DNA of 54,665 nucleotides. Source: an uncultured Christensenellaceae bacterium (lineage in GTDB: Bacteria > Bacillota > Clostridia > Christensenellales > Pumilibacteraceae). Shown here one piece after another: positions 42,166-51,415 of the stretch. Below the pieces are notes generated by a model that had not been told where the DNA came from, did no database searches, and saw only the letters and a list, made by a program, of their open reading frames with translations. The stretch covers positions 1 to 54,665 of the forward strand of contig CAJUNM010000013.1 in NCBI GenBank assembly GCA_910587805.1, written 5' to 3'. The translations under genes and the position numbers were made by a program. Position 1 is the first letter of the stretch. Every line of letters starts with the position of its first letter.

Positions 42166-43992
42166 TTATTTTCTTTTCAAGCTATTTAACACCTTAATCA
42201 AATTTTCTTCCGTAAGCCCCGCTTTCTCGAGCGACGAGCGCACGCTGCGGTCGTCGGCGAACTCGTCGGGATAGCCGAGCGTAATACACTCCGCTTTTCT
42301 GCCGAATGCGTCGAGCGCGCAAAGCACGCTTTGCCCGAACCCGCCGTGCAACACGTTATCCTCCATCGTTACAACGACGTTGCCGACTTTGTTTATGCTT
42401 TTCAAAAATTCCGCGTCGAGCGGTTTTACGAATCGCGCGTTCACTATGTTCATATCAACGCGTTTAGCCGCTTTTTCCGCCTCGTCGACGGCTCGAGGTC
42501 CGGAGCAAAGCACATACGTTTTGGAATCGGACTTGCGCAAAATCTCCCATTTTCCGTACTCGATAGGCGCATGGACGCGGGTGTTGACATAATCTTTTGG
42601 ATAGCGCACGGCGAGCGGTTTGCCGAACGAACGCGAAAACTCGAGCATGCTCGCAAGCTCGTCGCCGTCGGTCGGGCACATGACCGTCATGTTAGGCAAC
42701 ATTCCGAGATAGCTCAAATCGAAAAGTCCCTGATGAGTAACGCCGTCCGATCCGGCAGTACCCGCACGGTCGATACAGAACGTAACGGGATACCCGCCTA
42801 TACAAACGTCATGCAACAGTTCGTCGAACCCGCGTTGCAAAAAAGTCGAATATACCGCAAAATACGGTTTCATGCCGCCCGCCGCAAGCGCGGCGCAGTA
42901 TGTAACGGCGTGTTCTTCGGCTATGCCCACGTCCTTGAACCGATCGGGAAAACGTTTTGAAAACTCCTCAAGCCCCGTTCCTATCGCCATGGCCGCCGTA
43001 ACGGCGACTATCTTGTCGTCGCGCTCGGCAGCCGATATCAGAAATTTTCCGAGCGTTTGCGAAAACTGCGCGCGCTCGGTTACAAGTCCCGATACCGCCG
43101 CTACGCCGTGAGAATGCACGGGATCTACAGCCGCGCTCTTCAAGCCCCTGCCTTTATCCGTCACCACATGAACGAGCAACGGTCCGTTCTTTTTCTTTGC
43201 CTGAGAAAATACGTCCACAAGCTCCGCTATATTATGTCCGTCGAACGGTCCGTAATATGTGATGCCCATCGACTCGAAAATCTTATTGGACAGTACGATC
43301 TTTTTCAAAAAACTCTTTCCTCGCTCCATCAGCGCGATCGCGCCGTCGCCGAAAAACGGAATAACGGATACCGATCGCTTGATGTCGTTTTTCAAGCGCG
43401 AGTATTTTTTCCCTATTCTGAGCCGCGTCAAGTGATTGCTCATTGCTCCGACGTTCTTGCTTATCGACATTTCGTTGTCGTTGAGTACGATTATAACGGG
43501 CGAACTCTCGCTACCTATGGAATTGAGCGCCTCGTATGCAAGCCCGCCCGTGAGCGCGCCGTCGCCGATTACGGCGACCGTCGATTGATTTATACCTTGC
43601 GCGCGCGCCGCTTCCGCAAGACCTTGCGCCACCGAAAGCGACGTAGACGAATGCCCCGTGCCGAACGCGTCGTATTCGCTCTCGTCGGGCTTTGGGAAAC
43701 CGGATATTCCGCCGTTTTGTCTCAAGCCGTCGAACGCTTCGTCTCTGCCCGTGATTATCTTATGCGCGTACGCTTGATGCCCGACGTCGAAAACTATCTT
43801 GTCGTGCGGGCAGTCGAACACATAATGCAAAGCTACGGTCAGTTCCACCGTGCCGAGATTGGACGACAAATGCCCGCCGTTCTTTTCCACGACGGAAACG
43901 ATCCTGCGCCGAATATAATCGGCTGCGTCGCTCAACTGCGAAATATTCAACCGCTTGATATCTTGCGGCGATTTGATCCTTTCAAATTCCAT
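42166..43992 (-). CDS. dxs: 1-deoxy-D-xylulose-5-phosphate synthase
   Basis: 608 residues from ATG 43992; a GTG at 44016 that overlaps the ispA stop is the alternative, and neither has a good ribosome-binding site. First enzyme of the MEP pathway, thiamine-diphosphate dependent. GDGALTGGLAYEALN binds the cofactor, followed by VGHQAYAHKIITGR, HVVTDKGRGL and the transketolase-like DGVTHQGLFDLSYL. Clusters with ispA, and ispH is elsewhere in the window. Confidence 0.96.
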   Translation of the reverse strand: MEFERIKSPQDIKRLNISQLSDAADYIRRRIVSVVEKNGGHLSSNLGTVELTVALHYVFDCPHDKIVFDVGHQAYAHKIITGRDEAFDGLRQNGGISGFPKPDESEYDAFGTGHSSTSLSVAQGLAEAARAQGINQSTVAVIGDGALTGGLAYEALNSIGSESSPVIIVLNDNEMSISKNVGAMSNHLTRLRIGKKYSRLKNDIKRSVSVIPFFGDGAIALMERGKSFLKKIVLSNKIFESMGITYYGPFDGHNIAELVDVFSQAKKKNGPLLVHVVTDKGRGLKSAAVDPVHSHGVAAVSGLVTERAQFSQTLGKFLISAAERDDKIVAVTAAMAIGTGLEEFSKRFPDRFKDVGIAEEHAVTYCAALAAGGMKPYFAVYSTFLQRGFDELLHDVCIGGYPVTFCIDRAGTAGSDGVTHQGLFDLSYLGMLPNMTVMCPTDGDELASMLEFSRSFGKPLAVRYPKDYVNTRVHAPIEYGKWEILRKSDSKTYVLCSGPRAVDEAEKAAKRVDMNIVNARFVKPLDAEFLKSINKVGNVVVTMEDNVLHGGFGQSVLCALDAFGRKAECITLGYPDEFADDRSVRSSLEKAGLTEENLIKVLNSLKRK

Positions 43993-44012
43993 TATATTAT
44001 CTATGCGCCGTA

Positions 44013-44909
44013 TCACGCAATGTCGAACTTGTTTGCAAGCTCGACCAATACACTCGACTTATCATATGCGGCACGCTTAGCTGCGGCTATCTGTTCGTTG
44101 AGCGCTCGCTTGGCGTCCTCGAACCCTATATACTCGAGCACGGACGCGCCGTCGGCACATTCGCCCGCCGAATACTCCGACAGATCGTCGTAAAGCTGAA
44201 ACGCCGTACCGAAACTTTTTCCGTACGCCGCGGCGTTCGCGCAGTCGAGACCGTTTGCGCCGAGCATACCGCCGTCCATGTCCGCAAGCGCACCGTCGGC
44301 AATATACCTTTTGACCTCGTCGGGATGCGCGGTTCGCGCCGAATGGAAAAGCGCGCCGCTCACGCATGCGGCATATATCAACGCGGCGGTTTTGCGCTCG
44401 TAAATTTTCATTACGTCGCCTACGCTCGAACTGTTATCGAATACGTCGTCGTATTGTCCGGAAATTACGCCGCGATCGCCGAAAAGCGACGACACAAGCT
44501 CCGTCAACGCATATTGCCCGCCCGAGCACGCTTCGAGCATGACCGTATACGCGAGCGCGAACAGCGCATCGCCCGCGAGCAAAGCCTTGCTTTCGCCGAA
44601 AGTCTTGTGGACCGAAGGTTTGCCTCTGCGAAAATCGTCGTTATCCAAACACGGCATATCGTCGTGAATAAGCGTAAACGTATGATAAAGTTCTATTCCG
44701 CAAGCGAAATAAACGGCGGCATCCGTCGGCGGACAAACGGTATCGTGCCACGCAAGGAACAGAATCGGTCTGAGCCGCTTGCCGCTCGGAAATAACGAGT
44801 ATTCGATAACCTCTACGAGATCTCGAGGATATCGGCAAACGCGCAATATGCCGCGCAAACGCTCGTCTATCGCTTTGCGCCATAGCATTATTTTGTCGTT
44901 ATCTGCCAT
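44013..44909 (-). CDS. ispA: Polyprenyl (farnesyl/geranyl) diphosphate synthase
   Basis: 298 residues. Class I prenyltransferase. First Asp-rich motif IHDDMPCLDND is intact. The second reads YDDLSE rather than the usual DDILD, an Asp to Glu change at the last position. SVHKTFGESKALLAGDAL lies between. Probably makes C15 farnesyl diphosphate. GAGGA precedes the ATG, and the start overlaps xseB by 11 bases. Confidence 0.92.
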   Translation of the reverse strand: MADNDKIMLWRKAIDERLRGILRVCRYPRDLVEVIEYSLFPSGKRLRPILFLAWHDTVCPPTDAAVYFACGIELYHTFTLIHDDMPCLDNDDFRRGKPSVHKTFGESKALLAGDALFALAYTVMLEACSGGQYALTELVSSLFGDRGVISGQYDDVFDNSSSVGDVMKIYERKTAALIYAACVSGALFHSARTAHPDEVKRYIADGALADMDGGMLGANGLDCANAAAYGKSFGTAFQLYDDLSEYSAGECADGASVLEYIGFEDAKRALNEQIAAAKRAAYDKSSVLVELANKFDIA

Positions 44910-45135
44910 TTGTATCCTCGCCGAGTATTATATCGAGTTTGCCGTTAAGCTCGGCGAGCGTAGCTTTGGTCTTGTTGAGATAATCGATACACTCTTCGGT
45001 AAGACGCAATCCTTCGCCGAAAAGCTTCATGCCCTCGTCGAGCGAAACGTCCGACTCGAGCTTGTCGACTATTTCTTTGAGCGCGGCGATTTCTTTTTCA
45101 AAGTCCGCAGATTTCTTTTCGTTTTGTATTTCCAT
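44899..45135 (-). CDS. xseB: Exodeoxyribonuclease VII small subunit
   Basis: 78 residues. FEKEIAALKEIVDKLESDVS and LDEGMKLFGEGLRLTEECID are the XseB helices that bind the large subunit. Between xseA and ispA, the usual position. Confidence 0.95.
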   Translation of the reverse strand: MEIQNEKKSADFEKEIAALKEIVDKLESDVSLDEGMKLFGEGLRLTEECIDYLNKTKATLAELNGKLDIILGEDTNGR

Positions 45136-45153
45136 ACTTGCGCTACCTCAATT

Positions 45154-46395
45154 TTAATTATTCGTTTTTACCGAACTTACAACGGCGTCGGCTACGCCGT
45201 CGGCAAATACAAGCCGCAATCCGTCGCCTGCCGAAATACCGGTCACGCTCGAAATTCGTTTGCCGTCGCTAGCAAACGCCGCCGCATAGCCATTATCGAT
45301 TATGCGCTTGGGATCGAGCGCGCCGAGCACCGCAGACAGCTTATGCAAGCGCGCGCTCTTTTTTTCGGCGAGCATGCCGCAAGAATTTCTCAACTCGACG
45401 GCGGCGGCGCGCACGCGCTTATGCCCGTTGTCGATCTTTCTTTCAATCGCATAGCTCGCTCGACGCATCAACGCTTTTATATCGATCTCGTACCCCGCAG
45501 TCATTGCGCTCGCAGCGCGCTCTACGCGCATACCGAAACGAGTTACCGATTGCCGCACAGCATCGAACTTGCGGTTCGCGGCATACCCCGCGCGTTCTAT
45601 AAGAGCTTGCATATCGGTCAACAACGCCGTCGCATGCGCGTTTACTATTTCGCCCGCAATGGACGGCGTTCCCGCGCGAGTGCCGGCGCAAAAATCACAA
45701 AGCGTATAATCGACCTCGTGCCCCACCGCGGAAATTATCGGCACGCGCGAAGTCGCCACTGCCGTCGCGAGCTTTTCGTCGTTGAAACAATCCAAGTCCT
45801 CATCGCTGCCGCCGCCGCGACAGAGCACTATGACGTCGGGATCGAGCTTTCCCGCTGCGGTCACTGCGCGCGCAAGCTCTCCGCCCGCACCGTCGCCCTG
45901 AACTCTTGCGGGATATACGCGGATGCGAACGAACGGACTCTTATCGCCGACTACGCGTAAAAAATCGCGTATTGCCGCACCGTCGGGACTTGTCACCGCA
46001 ATAACGTTTAATATATACTCCGGCAACTGCGGTCTGTTTTCAAAGTACCCGAGTTTTTTCAGTCTTTCTTTTATTTCCGCAAGCTTGGCGTTCTTTTCGC
46101 CGTCGCCGCACACGAACAGCTCGTCGTATGCAAACGTCACCGCATTGCGTCTGTCGTAAAATCTCACACTGCCGTGAAGCGCGACGCGCGCGCCTTTATG
46201 CACACTGTCCCGTGAAAAGAACCGTACGCAACGCACCGAATAGTTGCCGTCCGCGAGAACGATATAAGTGTGCTTGTCCGAATACGAGACTTCTGCGACC
46301 TCGCCGGACAGCGTAACGTCGTGCAAAAGTTCTTCGTCGTCGAACACGCCTTTTATATAGCGCGACAATTGCGCGACGGTCATCGCCCGCGTCAA
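45154..46395 (-). CDS. xseA: Exodeoxyribonuclease VII large subunit
   Basis: 413 residues. Single-strand exonuclease subunit: N-terminal OB fold (TVAQLSRYIKGVFDDEELLH), RVQGDGAGGELARAV, CRGGGSDEDLDCFNDEKLA and SAVGHEVDYTLCDFCAGTRA. Coiled-coil C-terminus. The start is probably TTG 46395, overlapping the folD stop, because GGAG lies eight bases before it; ATG 46383 is the alternative. Confidence 0.95.
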   Translation of the reverse strand: MTRAMTVAQLSRYIKGVFDDEELLHDVTLSGEVAEVSYSDKHTYIVLADGNYSVRCVRFFSRDSVHKGARVALHGSVRFYDRRNAVTFAYDELFVCGDGEKNAKLAEIKERLKKLGYFENRPQLPEYILNVIAVTSPDGAAIRDFLRVVGDKSPFVRIRVYPARVQGDGAGGELARAVTAAGKLDPDVIVLCRGGGSDEDLDCFNDEKLATAVATSRVPIISAVGHEVDYTLCDFCAGTRAGTPSIAGEIVNAHATALLTDMQALIERAGYAANRKFDAVRQSVTRFGMRVERAASAMTAGYEIDIKALMRRASYAIERKIDNGHKRVRAAAVELRNSCGMLAEKKSARLHKLSAVLGALDPKRIIDNGYAAAFASDGKRISSVTGISAGDGLRLVFADGVADAVVSSVKTNN

Positions 46396-47228
46396 ATCGC
46401 GCTCTCCACAGTATTCGATAGCAGCATTGCTATCGTCATAGGTCCGACTCCGCCCGGGACGGGTGTAATATATCCCGCAACGTCTTTTACGTTATCGAAA
46501 TCGACGTCGCCGAAAAGCCCTTCGTCGTCTCTGTTCATGCCAACGTCAATTACGATAGCGCCGGGCTTTACCATATCCGCGGTGACGAATTTTTTGCGCC
46601 CGACCGCCGCTACCAAAATATCGGCGACACGCGTTATCTCCGCGAGATTTTCCGTCTTGCTGTGACATACCGTGACCGTCGCATCGGCGGCGAGCAAAAG
46701 CTGCGCCACGGGCTTGCCCACTATATTCGATCTGCCTATTACCACGGCGCGCTTGCCGGCTATGCTCACGCCCGTAGAACGTATCAGCTCCATTATGCCG
46801 CGCGGCGTGCAAGCTACCGTGCCGCGCTCGCCGAGGAACAGCTTGCCCGCATTGACCGCGTGAAAACCGTCCGCATCTTTTTCCGGTGCGATCAAAGACA
46901 ATACCTTGCGCTCGTCTATTCCGCGCGGCAACGGCAATTGCACCAAAATACCGTCCACCGTGCCGTCGGAATTGAGCGCGTCTATAAGTTCCGCCAATTG
47001 CGCGTACGTTACGTTTTCGTCGAAATAATACGAATACGAGGCAATATTGCACGCCTCGCATGCTTTTATTTTGTTTCTGACATAAATAGCCGACGCGGGA
47101 TCGTTGCCCGCTTTGACGACGGCAAGCCCCGGCTTTCTGCCGTTTGCTTTTTCAAAATCTTCCGCCTTTTCGCGAACCGAAGCCTTTATCTCCGCGGCTA
47201 CCGCTTTTCCGTCAATTATCCGAGCCAT
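46392..47228 (-). CDS. folD: Bifunctional methylene-THF dehydrogenase/cyclohydrolase
   Basis: 278 residues. Interconverts methylene- and formyl-tetrahydrofolate. YVRNKIKACEACNI with the catalytic Lys, ILVQLPLPRGID, GKRAVVIGRSNIVGKPVAQL and PVPGGVGPMTIAMLLSNT are all present. Its start lies 17 bases inside nusB. Confidence 0.97.
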   Translation of the reverse strand: MARIIDGKAVAAEIKASVREKAEDFEKANGRKPGLAVVKAGNDPASAIYVRNKIKACEACNIASYSYYFDENVTYAQLAELIDALNSDGTVDGILVQLPLPRGIDERKVLSLIAPEKDADGFHAVNAGKLFLGERGTVACTPRGIMELIRSTGVSIAGKRAVVIGRSNIVGKPVAQLLLAADATVTVCHSKTENLAEITRVADILVAAVGRKKFVTADMVKPGAIVIDVGMNRDDEGLFGDVDFDNVKDVAGYITPVPGGVGPMTIAMLLSNTVESAI

Positions 47229-47619
47229 CGAGTTCTCCTTTGATCACCGAAGCCAAAATGCCGTTTACGAACGAATAGCTTTGCGTATCCGAATAAGATT
47301 TAGACAGCTCGACCGCCTCGTTGACTATCACGGCGCGCGGCGTATCGGTATACAGCAGTTCATAGCACGCCACGTACAATGCGGCGAGATCGGTCTTATA
47401 TATGCGCGAAAAATCATAGCCTTTGGCATATTTGGAAATAACGGCTTTAAGCCGCTCGCGGTTTTCCCAAACGCCCGCGACCACCGAACCTATATATTCG
47501 CGGGAATCGGCATCGGCTGACGCAGTAAGCTCCGCACGGGTATCGGGATTGAATTCGCCCGTAACCGTCATTTCGTATGTCAGTCGAAACGCTATTTCGC
47601 GCGCCGCACGACGTTTCAT
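47212..47619 (-). CDS. nusB: Transcription antitermination protein NusB
   Basis: 135 residues. All-helical RNA-binding factor for rRNA antitermination. REIAFRLTYEMTVTGEFNPD at the start, then IYKTDLAALYVACYELLYTD and VIVNEAVELSKSYSDTQSYSFVNGIL (the last shown in part) are typical. Between the Asp23 gene and folD, as in many Firmicutes. Confidence 0.96.
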   Translation of the reverse strand: MKRRAAREIAFRLTYEMTVTGEFNPDTRAELTASADADSREYIGSVVAGVWENRERLKAVISKYAKGYDFSRIYKTDLAALYVACYELLYTDTPRAVIVNEAVELSKSYSDTQSYSFVNGILASVIKGELDGSDN

Positions 47620-47643
47620 AAATCAAAGCCTCCGTTACCGAAC

Positions 47644-47955
47644 TTAATGTTTCAAAAACTTGACCGAAATAATATTGATATTTATTACGCCCATTTTGTA
47701 ATCGGTCATCGTTTCGACCGATTTCTTTATGTTATCTTGCACTTTGTATGCAATATCCGAACAGCTTACCTCGCTGTTTACTTCTATATACACGTCCGCA
47801 TCGACAACGTCGCCCGTAACGTAAAATCTTACGCCCCTGCCGCAAACGGATTCCACGCCGCTTATCTCTTGAGCCGCCAAACGAATAATCGAGCGTAACA
47901 CGTTGTTTCCGTACGTGACGCTGCCCGATGAATTGTTGTTGCGTTTGACGTTCAT
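47644..47955 (-). CDS. Asp23/Gls24 family protein
   Basis: 103 residues, second Asp23 family member in the window. SVTYGNNVLRSIIRLAAQEI and VESVCGRGVRFYV, then ADVYIEVNSEVSCSDIAYKV, follow the family pattern. Members here are usually found ahead of nusB. First gene of the operon to recN; GGAG precedes its ATG. Confidence 0.9.
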   Translation of the reverse strand: MNVKRNNNSSGSVTYGNNVLRSIIRLAAQEISGVESVCGRGVRFYVTGDVVDADVYIEVNSEVSCSDIAYKVQDNIKKSVETMTDYKMGVININIISVKFLKH

Positions 47956-48004
47956 TTCCGCTCCGTTAAATAGACTGACGCACGCCCGAGCGCACGTTAC
48001 ATAT

Positions 48005-48033
48005 ATTGTAGCACATTTTTATTCAAATTACAA
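48005..48033 (-). promoter_or_regulatory. Promoter of the asp23-nusB-to-recN operon
   Basis: On minus: TTGTAA (complement of 48028-48033), 17 bases, TACAAT (complement of 48005-48010), about 49 bases before the ATG. Confidence 0.78.
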
Positions 48034-48088
48034 TTCTTTTCGGGCACAATTTGCAAAGAGACACGCTCGATAATTTATATCGTTACGC

Positions 48089-48117
48089 AAAAAAACGGAC
48101 GCGTTCGCGTCCGTTTT
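48089..48117 (-). terminator. Terminator of the spoIIIA operon
   Basis: AAAACGGACGC (48092-48102) pairs with GCGTCCGTTTT (48107-48117). On minus seven T follow. It stands 20 bases after the spoIIIAH stop. Confidence 0.92.
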
Positions 48118-48136
48118 AGAAACATCGTTATTAAGT

Positions 48137-48616
48137 TTACACATTGATCGGTTTTATTCTGACGTTAGCCGCGGTCTTGTCGGTTTCCGTCATGATTATA
48201 TCGAGTATCTGCGCCACTTCCTGATCCGTAAGCTTTTCGGATTTGAGTATAACGTTGATGTTCTGCGCGCCGACGCTGACCAAGCACGCCTCGTAACCCA
48301 AAGCTTTGATAAGCGTTTCGAGCCTTTGCTCGGTCTCCATGCCGGCCACCAATTGCGCAAGTTCTTTTTCGGCGTTTGCTTTGGCTTCCGCGCTCGCGGA
48401 CTCGCTTTTGATTATGGCGTTGTATTCCATAACGGTTTGGTTACGAGCCTGTTCGCGGTCGTTGCGCGACGACGTAAAATAATCGGTGTACATCGTTGTG
48501 CCGTTAGAGTCCGCTTCCGAAGACTTCGGACGGTTGAGGAAGTAGTTGAGACACCCCGTTAAAACCAAGAGCGCCACCATACTGACAAGAACTATTATTT
48601 TTTTCTTTTTGCTCAT
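48137..48616 (-). CDS. spoIIIAH: Stage III sporulation protein AH
   Basis: 159 residues from ATG 48616, which has GGAGG five bases ahead. One N-terminal transmembrane helix (about 5-24), then a long helical linker and a C-terminal ring-building domain (LETLIKALGYEACLVSVGAQ, NVILKSEKLTDQEVAQILDI). In spore formers SpoIIIAH in the mother cell pairs with forespore SpoIIQ to make the feeding-tube channel. Last gene of the operon. Confidence 0.94.
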   Translation of the reverse strand: MSKKKKIIVLVSMVALLVLTGCLNYFLNRPKSSEADSNGTTMYTDYFTSSRNDREQARNQTVMEYNAIIKSESASAEAKANAEKELAQLVAGMETEQRLETLIKALGYEACLVSVGAQNINVILKSEKLTDQEVAQILDIIMTETDKTAANVRIKPINV

Positions 48617-48629
48617 AAAAGCCTCCATA

Positions 48630-49055
48630 TTATTTTTTCGGATATACCATGATTTTGTCTATAGGTAGATCAAGCAGCGTTGACACTGCAAAGATTACGT
48701 CTATTTGCGTTTTGGGATTGCTCCCGCCGTCGCATACGATTATCGCACCGGTCGCCTTCGGGTTCTCCGACGATGAGCTGCCGAACGTGGGCGTAACGGT
48801 CTTATCCCAATTGATGACCACCGATGCGTTACCCACTCCCGACATTTCGGACAGAGATTTTTCGAGCCGAACTTGCATTACCGTGCAATAATCCGAACCG
48901 TCGATATTGACCGACGTATTTTTCGACTCTTTGTCGGAACACGATACAGTACAAAAGTACACAGTCATCACGACGGCAACGAGCGCCGCGCCGAGTATAA
49001 GATTGATGTGCTTTATACTTTTGATCTTGGATATAAGCTCCGATACTTTACCCAT
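48630..49055 (-). CDS. spoIIIAG: Stage III sporulation protein AG
   Basis: 141 residues. One transmembrane helix (about 16-37), then a ring-building motif domain. The stretch RLEKSLSEMSGVGNASVVIN and KATGAIIVCDGGSNPKTQID match SpoIIIAG, which forms a large ring in the mother-cell membrane. The start overlaps spoIIIAF by eight bases. Confidence 0.94.
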   Translation of the reverse strand: MGKVSELISKIKSIKHINLILGAALVAVVMTVYFCTVSCSDKESKNTSVNIDGSDYCTVMQVRLEKSLSEMSGVGNASVVINWDKTVTPTFGSSSSENPKATGAIIVCDGGSNPKTQIDVIFAVSTLLDLPIDKIMVYPKK

Positions 49056-49515
49056 AAGTCATGACCGCCTCCTCGCCGATATTCAGGAACTCGGCAACCA
49101 GCTTGATTACTTCTTTCTTATTTATATGCCCGATATTTTCGGTAATGCCTAAACCCTCGAAATTTATGGTCGCCGATACCGCGTTCCACGCGCCGTCGAG
49201 TTTTACTTCGACTTCTACGTCGTAGCCGTTCGCTTTTAAGTGTTCATGCAAACTTTCGGCGACAAGTTTTTCTTTTACGCTTCCCACATAATCTATATAC
49301 GATCCGTCGGTATGCACCGCATCGGACGTAAAATCGAAGTTTATGCCGTTCTTTATAAGCATAGGCAGAGGCGTAATGACCGTAAGCGCGGCTACCGTTG
49401 CAAACACCGACCGAACGACCTTGCGCGTTTTGCCTTGCGGCAATAGCATTTCGGCGACGGTCGAAACCATGGCTATGCCGAGTATGGTAAGTCCCCAAGC
49501 GGCAAACGAACTCAT
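49048..49515 (-). CDS. spoIIIAF: Stage III sporulation protein AF
   Basis: 155 residues from ATG 49515, overlapping the spoIIIAE stop by four bases; a longer upstream frame lies inside spoIIIAE and is rejected. Two transmembrane helices (about 6-26, 37-54) with LLPQGKTRKVVRSVFATVAA between them, then a soluble ring-building domain. Typical SpoIIIAF. Confidence 0.92.
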   Translation of the reverse strand: MSSFAAWGLTILGIAMVSTVAEMLLPQGKTRKVVRSVFATVAALTVITPLPMLIKNGINFDFTSDAVHTDGSYIDYVGSVKEKLVAESLHEHLKANGYDVEVEVKLDGAWNAVSATINFEGLGITENIGHINKKEVIKLVAEFLNIGEEAVMTYG

Positions 49516-50732
49516 AAGCCTATATTCCCCGTGCACACGAGCATCGTCAGAAACAGCACGTACAGCGCGGTCATTGCGACGATCACCGTACCGATAAGCG
49601 ACGACGATTTCGACACCGAAGTCATGATCCCGCAAAACCTTTCGCCGCCGAGCGGCTCGGCAACCGCCGCGGTCAGTTTGAGCGTGAGAGTGAACACCGC
49701 TACTTTCGACACGACGGGCAAAACGAACAGCACCACGAGCGCAACTGCGCTCGTGCCTATCGCGTTCTTTATCAACACGTTACCCGCCATAATAAAGTCG
49801 AATCCTTGCGATAAATACCCGCCTATGATCGGAACGTACTTCGATACCGCAAAACGCGCCGCTCGCACCGATATACCGTCGCGCACCGACGCGGTTATGC
49901 CCGAAACGCTGATAACCGTAATAAACAAAAAAAACGCCGTACCCAGTAACCACTTGCTCGCCGAGCGGAAAAACTCCGATGTTTTGCCGAGCTTGAGCGT
50001 CGATACCGAATCTATCACGTCGAACGTCAACGCCATAAGCAGCGCGGGAAACGCGACGAACGTGACGATACCCGTCATGCCGCTGCCGAGCGCGGCTACC
50101 GTAGGCGTATAAACGCCGGCAGATCCGCTCGCGCCTGCGGCGGTCATAAGCGTGAGCAGCACGGGCGCGACGCCGTTTATCTGAGTTTTCACGGATGCTA
50201 CGAGTTTGACAGAACTGACGAGCACCGACGAAAAGTAGCCGACGGTAAGCGTTACGGCTAATCCGCCCGTGGCAAAATACACCACGCGTTCTATGGATTC
50301 CGACGCGAACTTGCCTTTAACCGAACTTATGATACTGTATGCTATAACTATTGCAAGCACCGCAAGCAGTAACGGCAAAAACTCGAGCACATTAGCGCCG
50401 ATGAGCGACAGCGCGTATGAAACTATGCCGTTGAAATCATTTTGATACTCGCCGTTTGCGATAGCGCGTATTCGCTCCGCAACGTCGGCAAAGCCGAATA
50501 CTTCGAGTTGATTTTTATCGAGAAGTTCCACAATGCTCTGCAAGCCGTCGAGATCGAGATTGGCAAGCAGATCGTCCACGCTGTCGGGTATGGTCTCCTC
50601 GGACTCCGCGCCGACCGCATCGGCTTGCGAGCCTGCGTTTATCTCGTCTTTTGTCGTAAACGGCGACGCCGCCGACAAAAACAACGTCGACGCAAACAGT
50701 ACCAATATAAAAATTTTGATCTTTTTTTTCAT
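49512..50732 (-). CDS. spoIIIAE: Stage III sporulation protein AE
   Basis: 406 residues. Signal peptide (about 1-23), a soluble part with VDDLLANLDLDGLQSIVELL, then about eight transmembrane helices. IISSVKGKFASESIERVVYF and FGKTSEFFRSASKWLLGTAF-like stretches match SpoIIIAE, the large polytopic subunit of the SpoIIIA channel. A 91-base gap separates it from spoIIIAD; the ATG has no clear ribosome-binding site. Confidence 0.95.
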   Translation of the reverse strand: MKKKIKIFILVLFASTLFLSAASPFTTKDEINAGSQADAVGAESEETIPDSVDDLLANLDLDGLQSIVELLDKNQLEVFGFADVAERIRAIANGEYQNDFNGIVSYALSLIGANVLEFLPLLLAVLAIVIAYSIISSVKGKFASESIERVVYFATGGLAVTLTVGYFSSVLVSSVKLVASVKTQINGVAPVLLTLMTAAGASGSAGVYTPTVAALGSGMTGIVTFVAFPALLMALTFDVIDSVSTLKLGKTSEFFRSASKWLLGTAFFLFITVISVSGITASVRDGISVRAARFAVSKYVPIIGGYLSQGFDFIMAGNVLIKNAIGTSAVALVVLFVLPVVSKVAVFTLTLKLTAAVAEPLGGERFCGIMTSVSKSSSLIGTVIVAMTALYVLFLTMLVCTGNIGL

Positions 50733-50823
50733 ATAACCACTGCTTTAACTACGTTGTCGAGATCGCGCAGGCGATTATCGCTATATGTTTGTTGCGGGGC
50801 ATACGCGCCTTGCGCATCGGGAA

Positions 50824-51210
50824 TTACGACAGCATTTTCGCTATGTATTCAAACAATTGCACGATCACGGGTATAGACGTCGCTACTATAATAAGCTTGC
50901 CGCCGAGCAGCACTTTATCCGCCAGAGACGACATTCCCGCATCTTCTATCAGCGACGCCGAAAACTCCGATATATACCCTACGGCTATCACTTTGAACAA
51001 AAGCGTCACAACGCTCGTTGCCAAGCCCGCGCGCTTTGCTATCGCGTATACCGCTGAGAATATGTCCGAAAAATAATCTATTACCGACAGTACCACTATG
51101 ATCCCGCCGGCAAGCCCCACCGCCGCGGCAAGCTCGCTTTTTACATTGCGCAGCAGAATAACGCAAAACGCCGTAACGAGCGCAATCGCCGCTATGCGAA
51201 ATATCTCCAT
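50824..51210 (-). CDS. spoIIIAD: Stage III sporulation protein AD
   Basis: 128 residues. Four transmembrane helices. LRNVKSELAAAVGLAGGIIV and VTLLFKVIAVGYISEFSASL with EDAGMSSLADKVLLGGKLII are characteristic of SpoIIIAD. One base separates it from spoIIIAC. Confidence 0.95.
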   Translation of the reverse strand: MEIFRIAAIALVTAFCVILLRNVKSELAAAVGLAGGIIVVLSVIDYFSDIFSAVYAIAKRAGLATSVVTLLFKVIAVGYISEFSASLIEDAGMSSLADKVLLGGKLIIVATSIPVIVQLFEYIAKMLS

Positions 51211-51211
51211 G

Positions 51212-51415
51212 TCAGTACATACCGAATACGGTTTTCAAAGTATCGAACAATTGCCCTATCATGTTTATGATCATGATCAATACGATAACAAGTCCCGCGA
51301 GCGTGACGATCGTGGCTATTTCGTCCTTATCGGCGCGCTTGAGCACCTGATTTATCACCGCCGTAATCAGCCCTACCGCGGCTATCTTGAAAATTATACT
51401 TAAGTCCATAGCCAC
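51212..51415 (-). CDS. spoIIIAC: Stage III sporulation protein AC
   Basis: 67 residues, two transmembrane helices. MDLSIIFKIAAVGLITAVIN and IATIVTLAGLVIVLIMIINM match SpoIIIAC. GTG 51415 directly abuts the spoIIIAB stop and lines up with the Bacillus start; ATG 51409 is the alternative. Confidence 0.93.
   Translation of the reverse strand: MAMDLSIIFKIAAVGLITAVINQVLKRADKDEIATIVTLAGLVIVLIMIINMIGQLFDTLKTVFGMY

Noticed and set aside
43057..45960. Two long plus-strand open frames (378 and 393 codons) opposite dxs, ispA, xseB and xseA
   Set aside because: They are shadows caused by codon bias of the real genes on minus; no recognisable protein sequence.
50733..50823. Possible 22-codon peptide between spoIIIAD and spoIIIAE
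   Set aside because: There is no ribosome-binding site and no similarity to a known sporulation peptide; more likely a simple intergenic gap.
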